A stretch of DNA of 64,000 nucleotides. Source: Glandiceps talaboti. Its lineage: Eukaryota > Hemichordata > Enteropneusta > Spengelidae. Position 1 is the stretch's first letter, and every line of letters begins with the position of its first letter. Below, one piece after another: positions 35,524-47,616 of the stretch. A program made the position numbers and the translations under genes. The notes under the pieces are model-generated. The model was not told where the DNA came from. It made no database searches and worked only from the letters and a program-made list of their open reading frames with translations. The stretch is from assembly GCF_964340395.1 (NCBI RefSeq), contig NC_135554.1, positions 8,715,475 to 8,779,474 of the forward strand. The letters run 5' to 3'.

Positions 35524-35708
35524 CTAGACTCTCTCACCAGTCCTTGGGAGCATTGCAGTAACACATCAACAAATGATTAGCCCTATGTAGTCTATGAGTG
35601 CCCAAAGTATATGGATGTTCAAGTACAATAATTATGAGGTAAACATCGGTACATACAAAACAGCTCTTTTAGCCATGCTCCCGAGGACTAGTGAGAGAGT
35701 CTAAAGTA
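35524..35708. mobile_element. Foldback element, about 185 bp
   Basis: TAGACTCTCTCACCAGTCCTTGGGAGCAT on the left pairs with ATGCTCCCGAGGACTAGTGAGAGAGTCTA on the right (27 of about 29 positions). No coding sequence; probably a MITE. Confidence 0.75.
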
Positions 35709-36667
35709 GAACATTCCAGGGAAATGATTAAAATCAACTAAATGTAGAACTTCCCTATACAGTAAGCTTTACTCATGACTACTTCACCATACTTTGGCAC
35801 AGACTTATAACTTGACGAGAGAGATACTGTGTACATAGTAAGACTTGGTCTACTCAAGTATTGAGTACAGTACAGTTTTAACAGATGTTTGTAAGGTAAG
35901 TAACAATAAATCCTTGTGATCTTCAACTTTTCAAATCTCAAGATAAAGTACATACAATTACATGTACATGTGTTACTATTTGCATGCATGCAGTATAGTG
36001 AGTTTATTTCCTGGTATAAATTTTTAACCTGAATATTACATACATTTTGTAATTTTTCTTCTTTGCTGTGATAATGACACAATCTACAACAATTTAAATT
36101 GATAATGGTAAATATCGTGATACTGTACAAAAGACAGCTAAGACTTTGTTATGTATATACATTGTTAATTAATGTACCATAAACTTTTCAATTTTAAACA
36201 CAAACAATTTTAGTAAGCTGTGTGTAGAATTATATATATCCATATACACATACACTAAGTACTTTCATTTAGTGAACATATATATACAATAAACAGTTAA
36301 GTATTTCAGGCCATGTTTCACCCTTTGCTGAGCTGCCTCAGAAGGCCCAATCCATCATACTAATTTCCACTATGTCCAGTCACATACAATATTCGGAGAT
36401 GTTAGTTGATATCACATTCCATCCAGGTAGTCAGGTAGGTTCCAGAACTATCCAGAGTGGGAATTTTTTGTTTAGCAAACCTCACTATGGTGACTTGAGT
36501 GTGATGAGTCATAATAGTATTAATACAGGGTACGTATCTGGCTCCTACTCAAGTCAGAGTTACCTCAGACTACCTCTGGATTTGAAAACTACGATGACTC
36601 CTATGATATATTGGAGTTCTAAAAGCTCATATTTCAAGAGCTAGTCCCTCCAGACTTACCTTCACCT

Positions 36668-36760
36668 ACTTGCAGACGGAGTACTGATTCTGACATTGTC
36701 ACTCTCATTCAGAATCGGGTCACTACTTTAGTCTTTAGTACTAACTCCGTCTGCAAGCAT
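36668..36760. repeat. Short inverted repeat
   Basis: CTTGCAGACGGAGT (36671) pairs with ACTCCGTCTGCAAG (36744). A nested pair, GATTCTGA with TCAGAATC, lies inside. It forms a hairpin of about 90 bp with no poly-U tail or promoter that would mark an RNA gene. Confidence 0.6.
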
Positions 36761-37227
36761 GATTAGGGGTCAGTGGATCATATTTAAATATAGCTTCAAT
36801 AATTGTTGGGTTCGTGTTTGGGGTTAAGTTACTTAGCTTTGAGTGCAAACCCCAAACCGATAAAAAGATCAAAAACAAAAAAGTCAAAATCCAAAAATAA
36901 CGCTGTGTACTATTAATTTCATTCACAACCTCATATTACTATAGTCTATATGATTAGAAGATAATTTATGTTAGAAAGAAAAGTGTAAGGTGCACCCACA
37001 GCATTTCCTTTCCCGTCTGATCAGAACAGTCTCATCGATAACTTTCAAATTTCATTAACATTACGATCAATCGATCGTGATTCTTTCTCGTACGATGAGA
37101 TAATTTCAGTTTCACATGCGACATTTGACTCCAGTTATTTACCGAGGACTCGTGCGTAGCAGTGCCAGCAAAATGACGCTACAGTTCACATTACGGGGAT
37201 AAATCTGATAAAACTGTGGGCTGTATA

Positions 37228-37480
37228 CTTACCTCGAATACTTAACTGCTTTAACTGTCAAAAATGTCTTCAGGTAAGCGAATACTTGTGAAGAACTACC
37301 AAAGACAACACCGGTGCGTTATTACTCGCCAAGTGTGTGACCTGTAAATGACATGACATGACCCAACAATGATCCAATCGCTATTTTGAAAATCACGCTG
37401 ACTGCGCGTGCGCCAGGATCACGCTAGCATCGTTCGTGTCGTTCGACCGAACAAGCACCAATCAGAAGAGAAGTGAACGT
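37228..37480. promoter_or_regulatory. CpG-rich candidate promoter with splice donors on both strands
   Basis: On the minus strand TATTCGAG|GTAAGTATAC (donor at 37235) could end a non-coding leader exon joined to the HMG-CoA synthase acceptor at 29286. On the plus strand ATGTCTTCAG|GTAAGCG at 37264 could start another transcript, but its phase does not fit the leucine-rich-repeat gene. Two CCAAT boxes (37374-37378 and 37458-37462, inverted relative to the minus strand), the nearby ATCACGCTGAC and ATCACGCTAGC, and dense CpG suggest a real promoter. Vertebrate HMGCS1 is controlled by NF-Y and SREBP through similar paired elements. Confidence 0.45.
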
Positions 37481-38194
37481 TGCGATGAAAGGGTAGAAAA
37501 GTGTAGACACGTAATTCCCTGGTAATTCCCAATGATTGTCTTGGGCGTGGACTAATCGTAAGCAGAGACGTGTATAATATACAACTGAATTTATGGAGTG
37601 AGAAAATTTTCTGTAGGGAAATTAGGGATGGTCATTCAATGCTGGTATTTTTTTTCGTAAGCTTTCAATATTTAAAAGAAAAGTAACAAATATATTGATC
37701 AGTGTAGGCTTATAAAAATTATATCATGTATTGAAAAATATTTATATGTCAACAAAATACCAGTCTAGACGTCTGTATCAGTGTATCTGATATTCATGGT
37801 ACATAGAGCTACGACTGAGAAAGAACGAAAACACTAAGAGGAAAAAAGTTGTTCCCAATTTGAAAGGTAATTTTATGTTACATGTAAAACATAAACATTA
37901 TGAAAGTGTGTGTGAAATAAGGACCAAGCATGACCATTGAGGAACAGTCGGGCCGAACAGTCATTCCTACCCCATGCTTCCATGCTTTTTTAATAGCCAA
38001 GCTAGAGTCAAGTCGTGAGGGGATTTTGGCTATCTGCTCTTCCTATGAGGCTTGGTCAGATCTTACAGTGTCAGATACATGTGAACAATATCTGGAGTAC
38101 AATAAGACTAAAAAAAACGTATGTTACGGACACGTACTCGGTGGCAGACATCTTAGTGTACTAGTAGTTCCTATACGGTATTTTTACGATTTAC

Positions 38195-38550
38195 TCCTCC
38201 ACTTACAGTATAGTCAAAGTCGTTTAATACTCAAGAAGTCATGAGATGTAATTTAAAATTCATCCACTGAGCCACCCACACAGTCATTAACATCATGTCT
38301 CAGTTGTCAATCAATCACAAAATTCGAACCAATATAACACAGTCCCTCATAAAGTTAGTGTTTATTTGGGCAGTTATGTAATGTCTACGTATATTTGTCA
38401 GCTTAGGCATAGACCGTCCACCAAGTGGTCCATGGCTGCAGGGTGCTACTTATAGTTGGGTATGCACAATTTTTTGTGCTGATCGAGGGACTTTGACCAG
38501 ACGTGGTTTAGTAAGAGACCACGCCACGTCGGCCTCCAGACTACAGACAT
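38195..38550 (+). repeat. Dispersed repeat family D, copy 3
   Basis: It matches 20440-20795 from CAGTATAGTCAAAGTC through CAGTCCCTCATAAAGTTAGT to GACTTTGACCAGACGTGG. This copy has an insertion of about 45 bp (CATAGACCGTCCACCAAGTG region) relative to the other. Confidence 0.8.
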
Positions 38551-39863
38551 CCCAGATATCTCATATCAGAAAGGTAGAACGTTTATCTGCCCTGTATTTA
38601 GTCTATCTGCTAGACCTCGGATGTTCTTCCAATAAAATACGACACACGACCGAACATCGCTATCGAGGATGGAACATCCAAGTGTACGGGCAAGCCCTCA
38701 CTGCGAACTTCGTTCGCTTTATAGTATCAAAAGAAAGACCGAACGTCTAGCAGCAAGACTACCCTGTATTGTACAAATACGTACAATGGATACCTGGAAA
38801 CCCATTGGTGTAGCGGTATAAACCTAGGATTTGCAACATGTGTTAGCGATGTGGTTGAAATATGGTGGTGCGACATACCTCGGGGAGGGCTTACACTTGA
38901 AGAACTCATACTATTTTTTGTTTACATGTAAAATCGATGAAGGTGTCAATAATTTTTAACAACAATGTGTTAAAGCACAGTGGTTAAAGTAACTACGTAT
39001 ACCAGCAGCAAATATTTGTTGAAGAAAATGACGAAAGTGCATTTAAAGTTTATATCTACGCTTCCCTATCACCATGGCAATAAATTATACAATTCCGGGA
39101 GCGATCAGTTTTTACGGCCGGGGGTGGGCCGGTGACTTCTTGTTCGTGTTGTACTTTAAAAAAGTGACCCCCTGCGATTCATCCACAAAACATTGAATCC
39201 AACCCAACCCCCCTCTGACAATAAAAAAAACACTGCCCCCCCCCCCGACATCTGTTGACAAGAAACAACTTGTTCTTGCAAAAGACACTCTAGATTCTCA
39301 AAGCACAATACAACACACTACATAGTTAATTTTACTTGTTACGATACATATATTTACAGTAATTGTAAGTGTATCTGGTAAATTACTGTCCCAAATCCAT
39401 TGCTTCACATGTATAAAGCTCTTTAGACATGAACCCTAAGAGAAGTATGATTGTCTGTTCATGGACATGCAAATATTCATGGTTTAGTAACCAAAAGTTC
39501 TAGGATATCTCTTAGATTGAATGAACTATTATCATTATACAAAATGTAGATTAATTCAGCTAATTATAAAGTACAATATTAGAAATGGAGTTACAAATGT
39601 AATAATAGTTGTAAACCTAGGGGTTTCAGTAAGTTTCAAAGTAGGGAGAGAGGGGCACGTTACACGCGTGCACGCCTGTTATACAAGCACGGGTACGGTG
39701 TGTGTGTGTGTGGGGGGGGTGTTCCCCTCTCATGGTAAGGGCTTTTTGAAAAATGTACACCCTTTGCTGAAGGCCATTTAGAGCACCATTCAGAAGTAAA
39801 ACACAACTTAGTTATATCATAAATGTATCACTAATTTTAGGGTTTCAAAAGTTTAAATCATTT

Positions 39864-41345
39864 GAATGAATGAATGAATCTTTATTTCACCAAAGTTAAA
39901 CAATAACGAAAGAAAAGACAAAAGTGTGAATACAAAAAAATGCTAATAAATAAAATATATTAACTCTGGTGGGGACCATGGAAATAGGTAAGCATACCTA
40001 GTCGTGTCCATGATCCAACCTACTACTTAAATTATAATACTTAATACGAGAAATAGTGAAATACAATGTAACTATAAAAACTACTATTTACAAGAAATGT
40101 GAAAATGAATACAATGTGACTAGAGGGCTAATTGGAAAAATGCGGATAAGTCTAAGTACAAAGGAACATTTGGCAAGTTACAAAAAAAACCACCACATTA
40201 CTCTGTGAAAAGGTGTATATTTAGCTGTTTTTTGAATTGGTGTCTATTAGAAATAAGTTTTATTGTTGTTGGGAGTGAATTCCAGTGCTCAGTACAAGCA
40301 TATTTGAAGTTGTGTTTGCTGACCGCGAGCTTTACCTTAGGGACTGGCAGGTTTCCATTGAGACATGAACGAGTTAAGTAATTGTGAGGCACGGGTTGGG
40401 GTATGTAATGGTGAAGATTACGGGCGTAATGACTGTTATTGATGTCAAATAAGAACAAACAGGAATGTTGTTTACAAAGCTTCTGGATATTAAGAATACG
40501 AAGTCGGGTAAACAGGGGAGTGGAGGGGGCATCGAAACCAGAGAAAGATATAAGTCTGACAAAGCTTCTTTTGAAGAAGAAGAAGAAGAAGAAGAAGAAG
40601 AAGAAGAAGAAGAAGAAGAAGAAGAAGAAGAAGAAGAAGAGGTTTCAAAGGGATCGAATATGTACATGTATTTCCCCAGATTTCTATACAATAGCTGAAT
40701 TGGGGCAGGATGAGGCTGTTGTAAATTAAAAGAAGAACTGATTTTGGAACATAATGACGGATACGTGAGATAATGCCTACTATGGGACTAACCTTGCTAC
40801 GTACTTTCTCGACATGAGATTTCCAAGTTAATGATGAGACGCCCAAGTATGTGGCTGAGGATACACTTTATATAGTTGTGTTGCCAATAGCCAGGGAACC
40901 ATGAGCATTTCCCTGTCTCTGTTGGGTTTTGATGATCATGTAATTGGTTTTATCTAAGCTAATAGTGAGTTTATTTGCGCGACACCACGCATACACCTTG
41001 TTAAAATGACCATTGATATCATTTAAATCAATGGAGGGGGTATCCATAAATCTGAAGAGGTTGGTGTCGTCAGCAAAAAGACGAAAAGTAAAGGCATCAG
41101 TTGTTGATGTACAAGAGATAAAGAATAGGTCCAAGTATGGATCCTTGAGGTACGCCACAATTCACCTGCATTGGGGATGACGAAATTCCATTTATATTAA
41201 CCACTTGCTGTCGGTTTTCAAGATAGCTACGGAACCAGTGGAGAGCATGTCCGATCTGATACCACGGTGGGATAATTTTTGTAGAAGAATGTCATGATCA
41301 ATCGTGTCATATTGACATAAATAATAATAAATAAAGATCAAGTAG
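39864..41345 (-). mobile_element. 5'-truncated, broken non-LTR retrotransposon (CR1/L2/Jockey-like)
   Basis: On the minus strand, in several frames, I read [12 protein letters not shown], the palm motif [13 protein letters not shown], the catalytic LFADDTNLF block (41080-41060 region), NKLTISLDKTNYMI, a TYLGV-like block, and the C-terminal pattern ACTEHWNSLPTTIK ... FKKQLNIHLF ending at 40198. Several frameshifts and a (TTC)n expansion interrupt it, so it is inactive. The 3' end (39864) reads AATAAAGATTCATTCATTC, a short tandem tail as in CR1/L2-type elements. The endonuclease and fingers are missing, consistent with 5' truncation on insertion. Confidence 0.88.
40573..40641. repeat. GAA trinucleotide expansion inside the retrotransposon
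   Basis: About 23 perfect GAA units (TTC on the element strand) replace or expand part of the reverse-transcriptase 3' domain and create the poly-Leu, poly-Ser and poly-Lys ORFs seen in all frames. Confidence 0.95.
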
Positions 41346-42475
41346 AAAGTGAGAAAATTTGGGGAAAACATGTACAGTGTGGAGGTCAGTTACCATTTAG
41401 AGATACATTATTTGAAAATGTGTCTCTATTGGCTATGTTTGTGTGCAATTCAACATGTTCAGTTCAATCTAGAGGCACAGATTTTAGAGTCAGTCCATCC
41501 AGTAAATGTCAAGGTATTTCATTTCTTATTTGTTACGTGTACAGCTACACATGCACATTTTTATATCACATGATGGCACAATGCAACTCATGGCCTGCAA
41601 TATTGAGAAGTCATTTCTAACAAAACTGTTGCTTAAAAGGTGCAATGTTATGACTCCATGTCATATGCTTGGGATGTATCAAGAGACAAAGAGTTTATAA
41701 AAATGATGACCTCCCCCCTTCTTTGAGTCCCAAATTGAGGTGCTCCCCCCCGGCCGTAAAAACTGGTCTCTCCCCTATGGATGAACGTTACGAACATTTT
41801 ACTCTATACTATGTACTCTGTGGAAATTTAGAACACTTCTAGTCCATAGTCACTAGTTTAAAATGGCAAGCCGAAATATTAATAAATGGTTTATTTACCC
41901 AAATGTATAAATGATTACAAAATAATGGTAACAGAAAACAAAAGAGAGAAGGATAAATGGGGGAGTCAAGAAATAGCTTACAGCTAGTCTAGCCTGATCC
42001 CCGACATTGTACATTGCGAATGATAACAATATGAGGGTTCAGTCATCGATGGGATTGATACATAACTGCAGAATAAATGGACACACAAAAGTCTTGTTTA
42101 ATGCATGAAAAGTCTATACACCAAAAAGTCTGTATCTCTCTAAGTTCACAATTTAATCACATACTGCTCTACTCAATACTGTTCTAAAGATATCCTAAAA
42201 AGATGAGGAGAATTTTTCGATCTGATTTGAATAGGAATATCATACCAAATTTACTTATGCATGTGCGAATAAAATAGCAAACTGACCAGAATTCGTTCTC
42301 GCATATGGTAGGGGTAAAGATGTTGACGAGCAAAGTATAGTGTCATATTCATGTTTTTGTCAGTAAAATAATTGGACAAGATATATGGTGAATTCAAGTG
42401 AACCAGGCTGTAAATAAAAGAACCTATGTTTGTGAAGCTTGTCAATATCTAGAATATTAAGCTGTCTCTGTCTCA

Positions 42476-42478
42476 GTC

Positions 42479-42562
<84 letters not shown>

Positions 42563-42593
42563 CCTGCCTGCCTGTCTGTCTGTCTGTCTGTCA

Positions 42594-42645
<52 letters not shown>

Positions 42646-42664
42646 GCCTGTCTGCCTGCCTGCC

Positions 42665-42697
<33 letters not shown>

Positions 42698-42722
42698 GCC
42701 TCTCTCTCTCTCTCTCTCTCTC
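42476..42722. repeat. CTGT tetranucleotide array
   Basis: About 57 units of TGTC/CTGT with short CTGC variant blocks end in a CT run. The Cys-Leu-Ser-Val ORF is a product of the repeat. Confidence 0.97.
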
Positions 42723-45261
42723 TAATTTTGAATCGTAAAAAATTTAATCTTAAAACTTACACTCCATATATATTGGTGAACGGATTCTTAATTATATGTG
42801 ATCTGAAATAAATTTAAGTGAAGGGAATTAGTTGATGAGTTTTTAAGGCGATCAACTCTTTAATGGACTGAGAATGTGACCAACTTTTGCCTTAAAACAT
42901 TCCGAAATATTTTTATTCAAAGGAGGTAAGACTATCGTACTAGGTTACCATGAACCTCGCTTTCAACCCATCTCGGAACAGCGCTCCGAGTTCCGATAAC
43001 CGGGCTATGATGACATACAGACCGTGTTCATGATGAGGACATGGCGAATAACTTATCTATTAGGAGAACCAGTCACAATGAGCTGGTGATATAAATGTTT
43101 TAGATAGACTGCTCATATAAAGTCTCGGAGGGTATATTTTTGGGATTCTGAGAGTACAATGTCGATGCACAAGGCGGTTTGTTGGAAACCCCAATCTGAA
43201 TAAAATCTGATAGGAATACATATATACTTCTAGATTTCCATTATTTATCTTTATGATGGGAAGAGGCGATTAACTCTCAGAACGACAAAATAAAAAACCA
43301 CCAAACAATATATGAATAAAATAAAATAAAATAAAGGTAATCAAGGGTAATCCATTCGTCTTCCTACATCATATTTATTGTGGAAAACCCAACATAATAA
43401 TATAATCATTTGCAAAGACAAAATCAACAAGTGATGGAGAGTTCATTGGACTAGTTATTTGGATTCCTGATTGAATTAATTGATATAAGTATATCTTCAG
43501 CTGACTAAGATGGAGAGTCGTGGCTTTCCATGAATTTTCGATACCATTGAAAAATATGTGTCCTAGTTCAATGTAAGGGGATAAAAACAAAGTAACTGAC
43601 CATTCTGGTAAGAGGGCGCTCGTGGTCAAAAAGCCATAGTACTAGTAGCCTGTACTACATTCGTGAAAGTGACATTTTTTCCCTTCAAATTGTAGTGCGA
43701 TATATAATTGACATTTTGGTAAATGTTTTTCCGACAACAAATGATAAAAAGTATATATATGCCTATACGTAAGATATACGTAGTTTTCTGTTTTGCCAAC
43801 TACTATAGCTATTGCGAGATCATCAGGTATGGTGGATTCTGCAGTGAGCTAAGATCACATTGAGCCGGGCCTGGGGTACATTCTCGCTACGTCTCCCGCT
43901 CTCACATAATGGCACAGACGTAGAACTTGCCGATAAAATAAAACAAGCGTTATGTTAACGTTGCAAATAAGTTTTATTTGGAAAAGTGAACATTTCAATC
44001 CCACACAGAGAAGTCGAATATTCAAAAATATAAAAACGAAACCATAGGAAATGTGTAAAAATTGTTTCAGTGCAGTGACTTCCGCGGTTTTTTTTATGAA
44101 GTTTTAAAATACAAATTCAACTGACGTCCTAGCCTTTACGACCACCTTAAACAGTGAAGAACGTTACGTACGTAAAACTGCACTGTTTCGTTGCTGTATG
44201 GATCGTCATATATGTAGATTCAAATAAGATTGTTATTGTAATCTACTTTAATTTTGTGTGCAAATACTTCAGTGGACAACCAGAGTAGATAGAGTACAGT
44301 TATATATCTATATATATATCCAGTCAGCCCCACCATCAGCTGGTACCCTGTATAGAGAATAGCAAAAATATACATTAGAGAGTATAATAAATAGGGGAGC
44401 ATGAGTGACAAGTGCACTCCGAGTTAAAAGTTTTTTTTTTATGTATAGTAGTGATAGTGATGGCCTGCCGGGAATTTCAGTCGCATTGTCAATATTCCGA
44501 GAGTAAGGTCGACGCCCTGCTTTTAAATTTTGTCTGATATTCTAAGCGAGATCACGTTAGTCACGTGATATATATAAGCTTACTGATAAATTTTTGCCAA
44601 AACCACATAACACATTCTCGGAAGATTTTTACAATGCAAAAAGAGAGACTACTCTCGCTTGTTAAACTTGAACCGTCTTCCTACGCATAGAATGGCAATC
44701 TTCAAGTTGCTATGATGATATGTTTGTTTCTATGTTTCTTCGTTTGAATAGTTGAATAATATATAATTGTATGATGGTTAAGCCAAAATTACGCAAGTGT
44801 GTTTAATAAGATATTAAACAATATAGGAAACGTGGCCTCCATGGAGGTAGGTAGGTCTAGTCTCATATTTATAGTATACGTAGTACTATAGATCGATACA
44901 TTTGTAGCAGCGAGATTCGTATGATATTTTCCTAAGAAAACGGAAATCTAAGCAATAATACACGCCCCTGTGGGTCTAGTAGTGTGTTGCGCGAAACGCC
45001 GTGCACCGTCTGCAAGGAGGACTAGGTAGTACGTGCGTGTGAGCAGGTTTTCAAAAGTGAGTTATCAGTCAGAATACCTCTGCTGGGATAGTTTTGATGT
45101 TGAATAAAGGAATTTGAAGTAAACGATTACAGTTACATATGTAAATAGACGAATACCACGTTACAATAAATCTGACCTAAAGTCTATGGTTAATAAAAGC
45201 CCAAGTTTCTTTGGAAATCAAAATTGAAGATTTTTTTGTTTTCATTTTTGATCAAAAGAAG

Positions 45262-45632
45262 AAGGGATAAAAATAAATGGCCGTATGGATAAAAATTGGC
45301 TATTTATTTTGAATTGTTATTATTAACTGATAAAACATTGTGTTTTTTTAGTTGGAAAAACAATGTGAAAGAACACGTATATGAAATACTAGTAGTTGTT
45401 TGTAACTCAGCAAATTGCACGTACAATATCAAACTTTTTACATACTTTTTTTTATTTTATTTTTTTTAATAAGTTCAAGTTTTTGCAATTTATTTAGTTA
45501 CAGACAAGGACTTGGTGTTTGCTGTTCCACATAGATTTTCGAAGTAGAAAAATATAGAAGAGTTGTTTTATCAAATAAAAATCCAAAATAAATACTAGTA
45601 CCCATTTGTCATCCATATGGCCACTTTAATTT
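45262..45632. mobile_element. Small TIR element, family G, copy 2
   Basis: The left end (ATGGCCGTATGGATAAAAAT ... CTATTTATTTTG) and the right end (CCAAAATAAATACTAG ... CATCCATATGGCCACTTTAA) are inverted and match the ends at 18875-19148. It is about 360 bp and non-coding; the antisense ORF 45595-45801 overlaps its edge by chance. Confidence 0.7.
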
Positions 45633-46159
45633 TACCACGAAACTTTGAATTCACACAAAGTATGACATATTTCTTCAACATAAAATAACAATTCCCTGGT
45701 TTTGAATCTTTGTAGAGTTTGTCTCTGTAATTTGATTTCTCCAGGGAACACGTGTACCCATTACCCAGGAAAGTGCCCCCCCCCCCCTGACACACGTACA
45801 TATAGGAATCTATAAACCAACAGTACCAAAACCGCGGACTCCACGCACGAGTCCGAACCGTACGGTCGTCGGCTTATGCAAATTACTATGAAACTTTGAG
45901 GTCACAGTTCGCTGCGCATTGATAATACTGGTACCTCATAAAATATTATTGTAAAACTTGGCAATAACGGTTTACTGGGTTTCATAACACAATGATTTGA
46001 TAAAATTTAAACTGAAAAATCATATGAAGCAGATCAATAACGATGTAACCTTGTGTAACTGTCGTTCGATACATATAATTATTTTGTTTCCCAGTGGATG
46101 AATATGCAAGATAGGGTTGTGCTTCGGTCAAACAACTTCTTTGAAGTTTATGTGTACTA

Positions 46160-46201
46160 CAGTAACCACAAGATGGCGTAACTATGAGGATAACAAGTCA
46201 G
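46160..46201 (+). promoter_or_regulatory. Start region of the LRR gene with 3-codon uORF
   Basis: CCACAAGATGGCGTAACTATGAGG contains a YY1/CTCF-like AAGATGGCG motif. It also holds an upstream ATG GCG TAA mini-ORF at 46173-46181, immediately before the proposed start ATG at 46184. The exon would end AGTCAG|GTTTGT at 46201, a weak but usable donor. Confidence 0.45.
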
Positions 46202-47481
46202 GTTTGTACACCGAATTCGTAGCGTGCTTGGAGTTTTAGGAATCAAGTATGACATAGAACTTATGTTATGTCCTTAATCTTACAGCTTCTACGTTCCCGG
46301 GCCAAAAGGCCTCTCCAGTCAACGGAGTACATTGACTTGTCTTGCTTGGACATAGGTAAGTAACCTCGAGTCTCGACAGTTTATCGCTGTTGTATGATAC
46401 ACGATCGTGTAATCGATTCCGTAGTTTTCCGATATTTGTACGTAAAATTTTGACTGAACCTTAATTATTTGAACAGGTATTAAAATATTTCCTTTACCCA
46501 TAGTGGCCATCGAGCGTCTGGGCCAGTGTCAAAAGCTGCAAACGTTGGTACTCCGGGATAACAGTATCGGAGCCGTCGAAAATTTATCGGTATGTCCCCA
46601 GCTGTGGAAGTTGGACCTCGGCAACAACCGGGTAGGTGGTAGACACGCTGTCACAACAGTGTATAGCTTCTTTTTGTTTGCCTTTGTAAACAAATTTTCA
46701 AACGTGTGTGTTTGCCCAACAATTACTGTGATCACCCGGCAGATTACGCCACGAGTGAAAAGGGAGTGTTCAAAACATATCTGCTAATCCTAGTAATAAG
46801 CATATGTCGGCGTTGTAAACGTACGTAACGGTGAAATCATACCTAATAATATTTGCAGTCCACGAAAAAAATGAAACACTTTTAAAATTAAAACGACCTT
46901 TAGTTGCTTACATTGTCATTTGGTATTCATACAGTATTTAAATTAAATGTGACAAAAAATTGAACAGTTACCTTGCGAAGTACGTACATCATGTACAGAG
47001 CTGTGAAACGTTTCATTTCAAGCGCTTGTTGATAGTCTAAATGAGCAGGCTAAAAAGCCGGTTTATTATGGCAATAAAGCTCCTTATTCATCCAATTGTC
47101 TGGGGTAAGTAGACGAAAATGTCTGCCACAGTTATAAACATATATCGACAGGTGTTCTATTTCTGTATGCATTTTAATACCAAACTACATGTAACTTTCC
47201 CCATTTTGTTTTGCAATTTTCTTCCCTTCAAGTCTATGGAAATCGTTCAAATTCGATCATTGCTTAAAACAGTACAGGTTTACAGTGTTGTCAATTGGAT
47301 ATTTGTTGTTGTTGTTGAACTTACATTATGTAAGTGAAGATATACAAAAAAATAGGATTGTAATTTTACCCATATGAGTGGAAATTAATGTGCAGGGGTT
47401 CACAAATATTATTACAATTGTAAATAATTATGTACACAATGTGTACTTAGCATTGAGGTAGCTATGTCATGTACCTCCATG

Positions 47482-47531
<50 letters not shown>

Positions 47532-47559
47532 GGTGGTGGTGGTGGTGGTGGTGGTGGTA

Positions 47560-47616
<57 letters not shown>

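Larger units (their letters stand above)
39095..41780. mobile_element. Possible DNA element with terminal inverted ends around a nested retrotransposon
   Basis: The left end has GGGAGCGATCAGTTTTTACG followed by GCCGGGGGTGGG. The right end has CCCCCCCCGGCCGTAAAAAC followed by TGGTCTCTCCC, its complement over about 28 of 32 positions. The non-LTR fragment at 39864-41345 lies inside. No transposase is visible in the remaining 1.2 kb. The inverted ends could instead be two independent insertions of a small repeat. Confidence 0.5.
41781..46159. other. Non-coding stretch upstream of the LRR gene
   Basis: It holds the CTGT microsatellite (42476-42705) running into CT (42706-42722), an AAATA run near 43320, and a MITE at 45262-45632. 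No exon is supported. The palindrome CGGAACAGCGCTCCGAGTTCCG lies at 42976. The region 44460-45060 is richer in CpG and contains TCACGTGA (44570), but has no convincing splice-linked exon. Confidence 0.5.

Noticed and set aside
37264-37273. ATGTCTTCAG|GTAAGCG as first exon of the LRR gene
   Set aside because: Its donor is phase 1 whereas the next LRR exon at 46286 requires phase 0; the exon at 46184-46201 fits instead.
38800-38890. tRNA-like words (TGGTGTAGCGGT ... GTGGTTGAAAT)
   Set aside because: Acceptor and anticodon stems cannot be paired and the B box is poor; at most a decayed tRNA-derived SINE.
40374-40729. Poly-Ser, poly-Lys and poly-Glu ORFs
   Set aside because: They are frames of the GAA expansion inside the dead retrotransposon.
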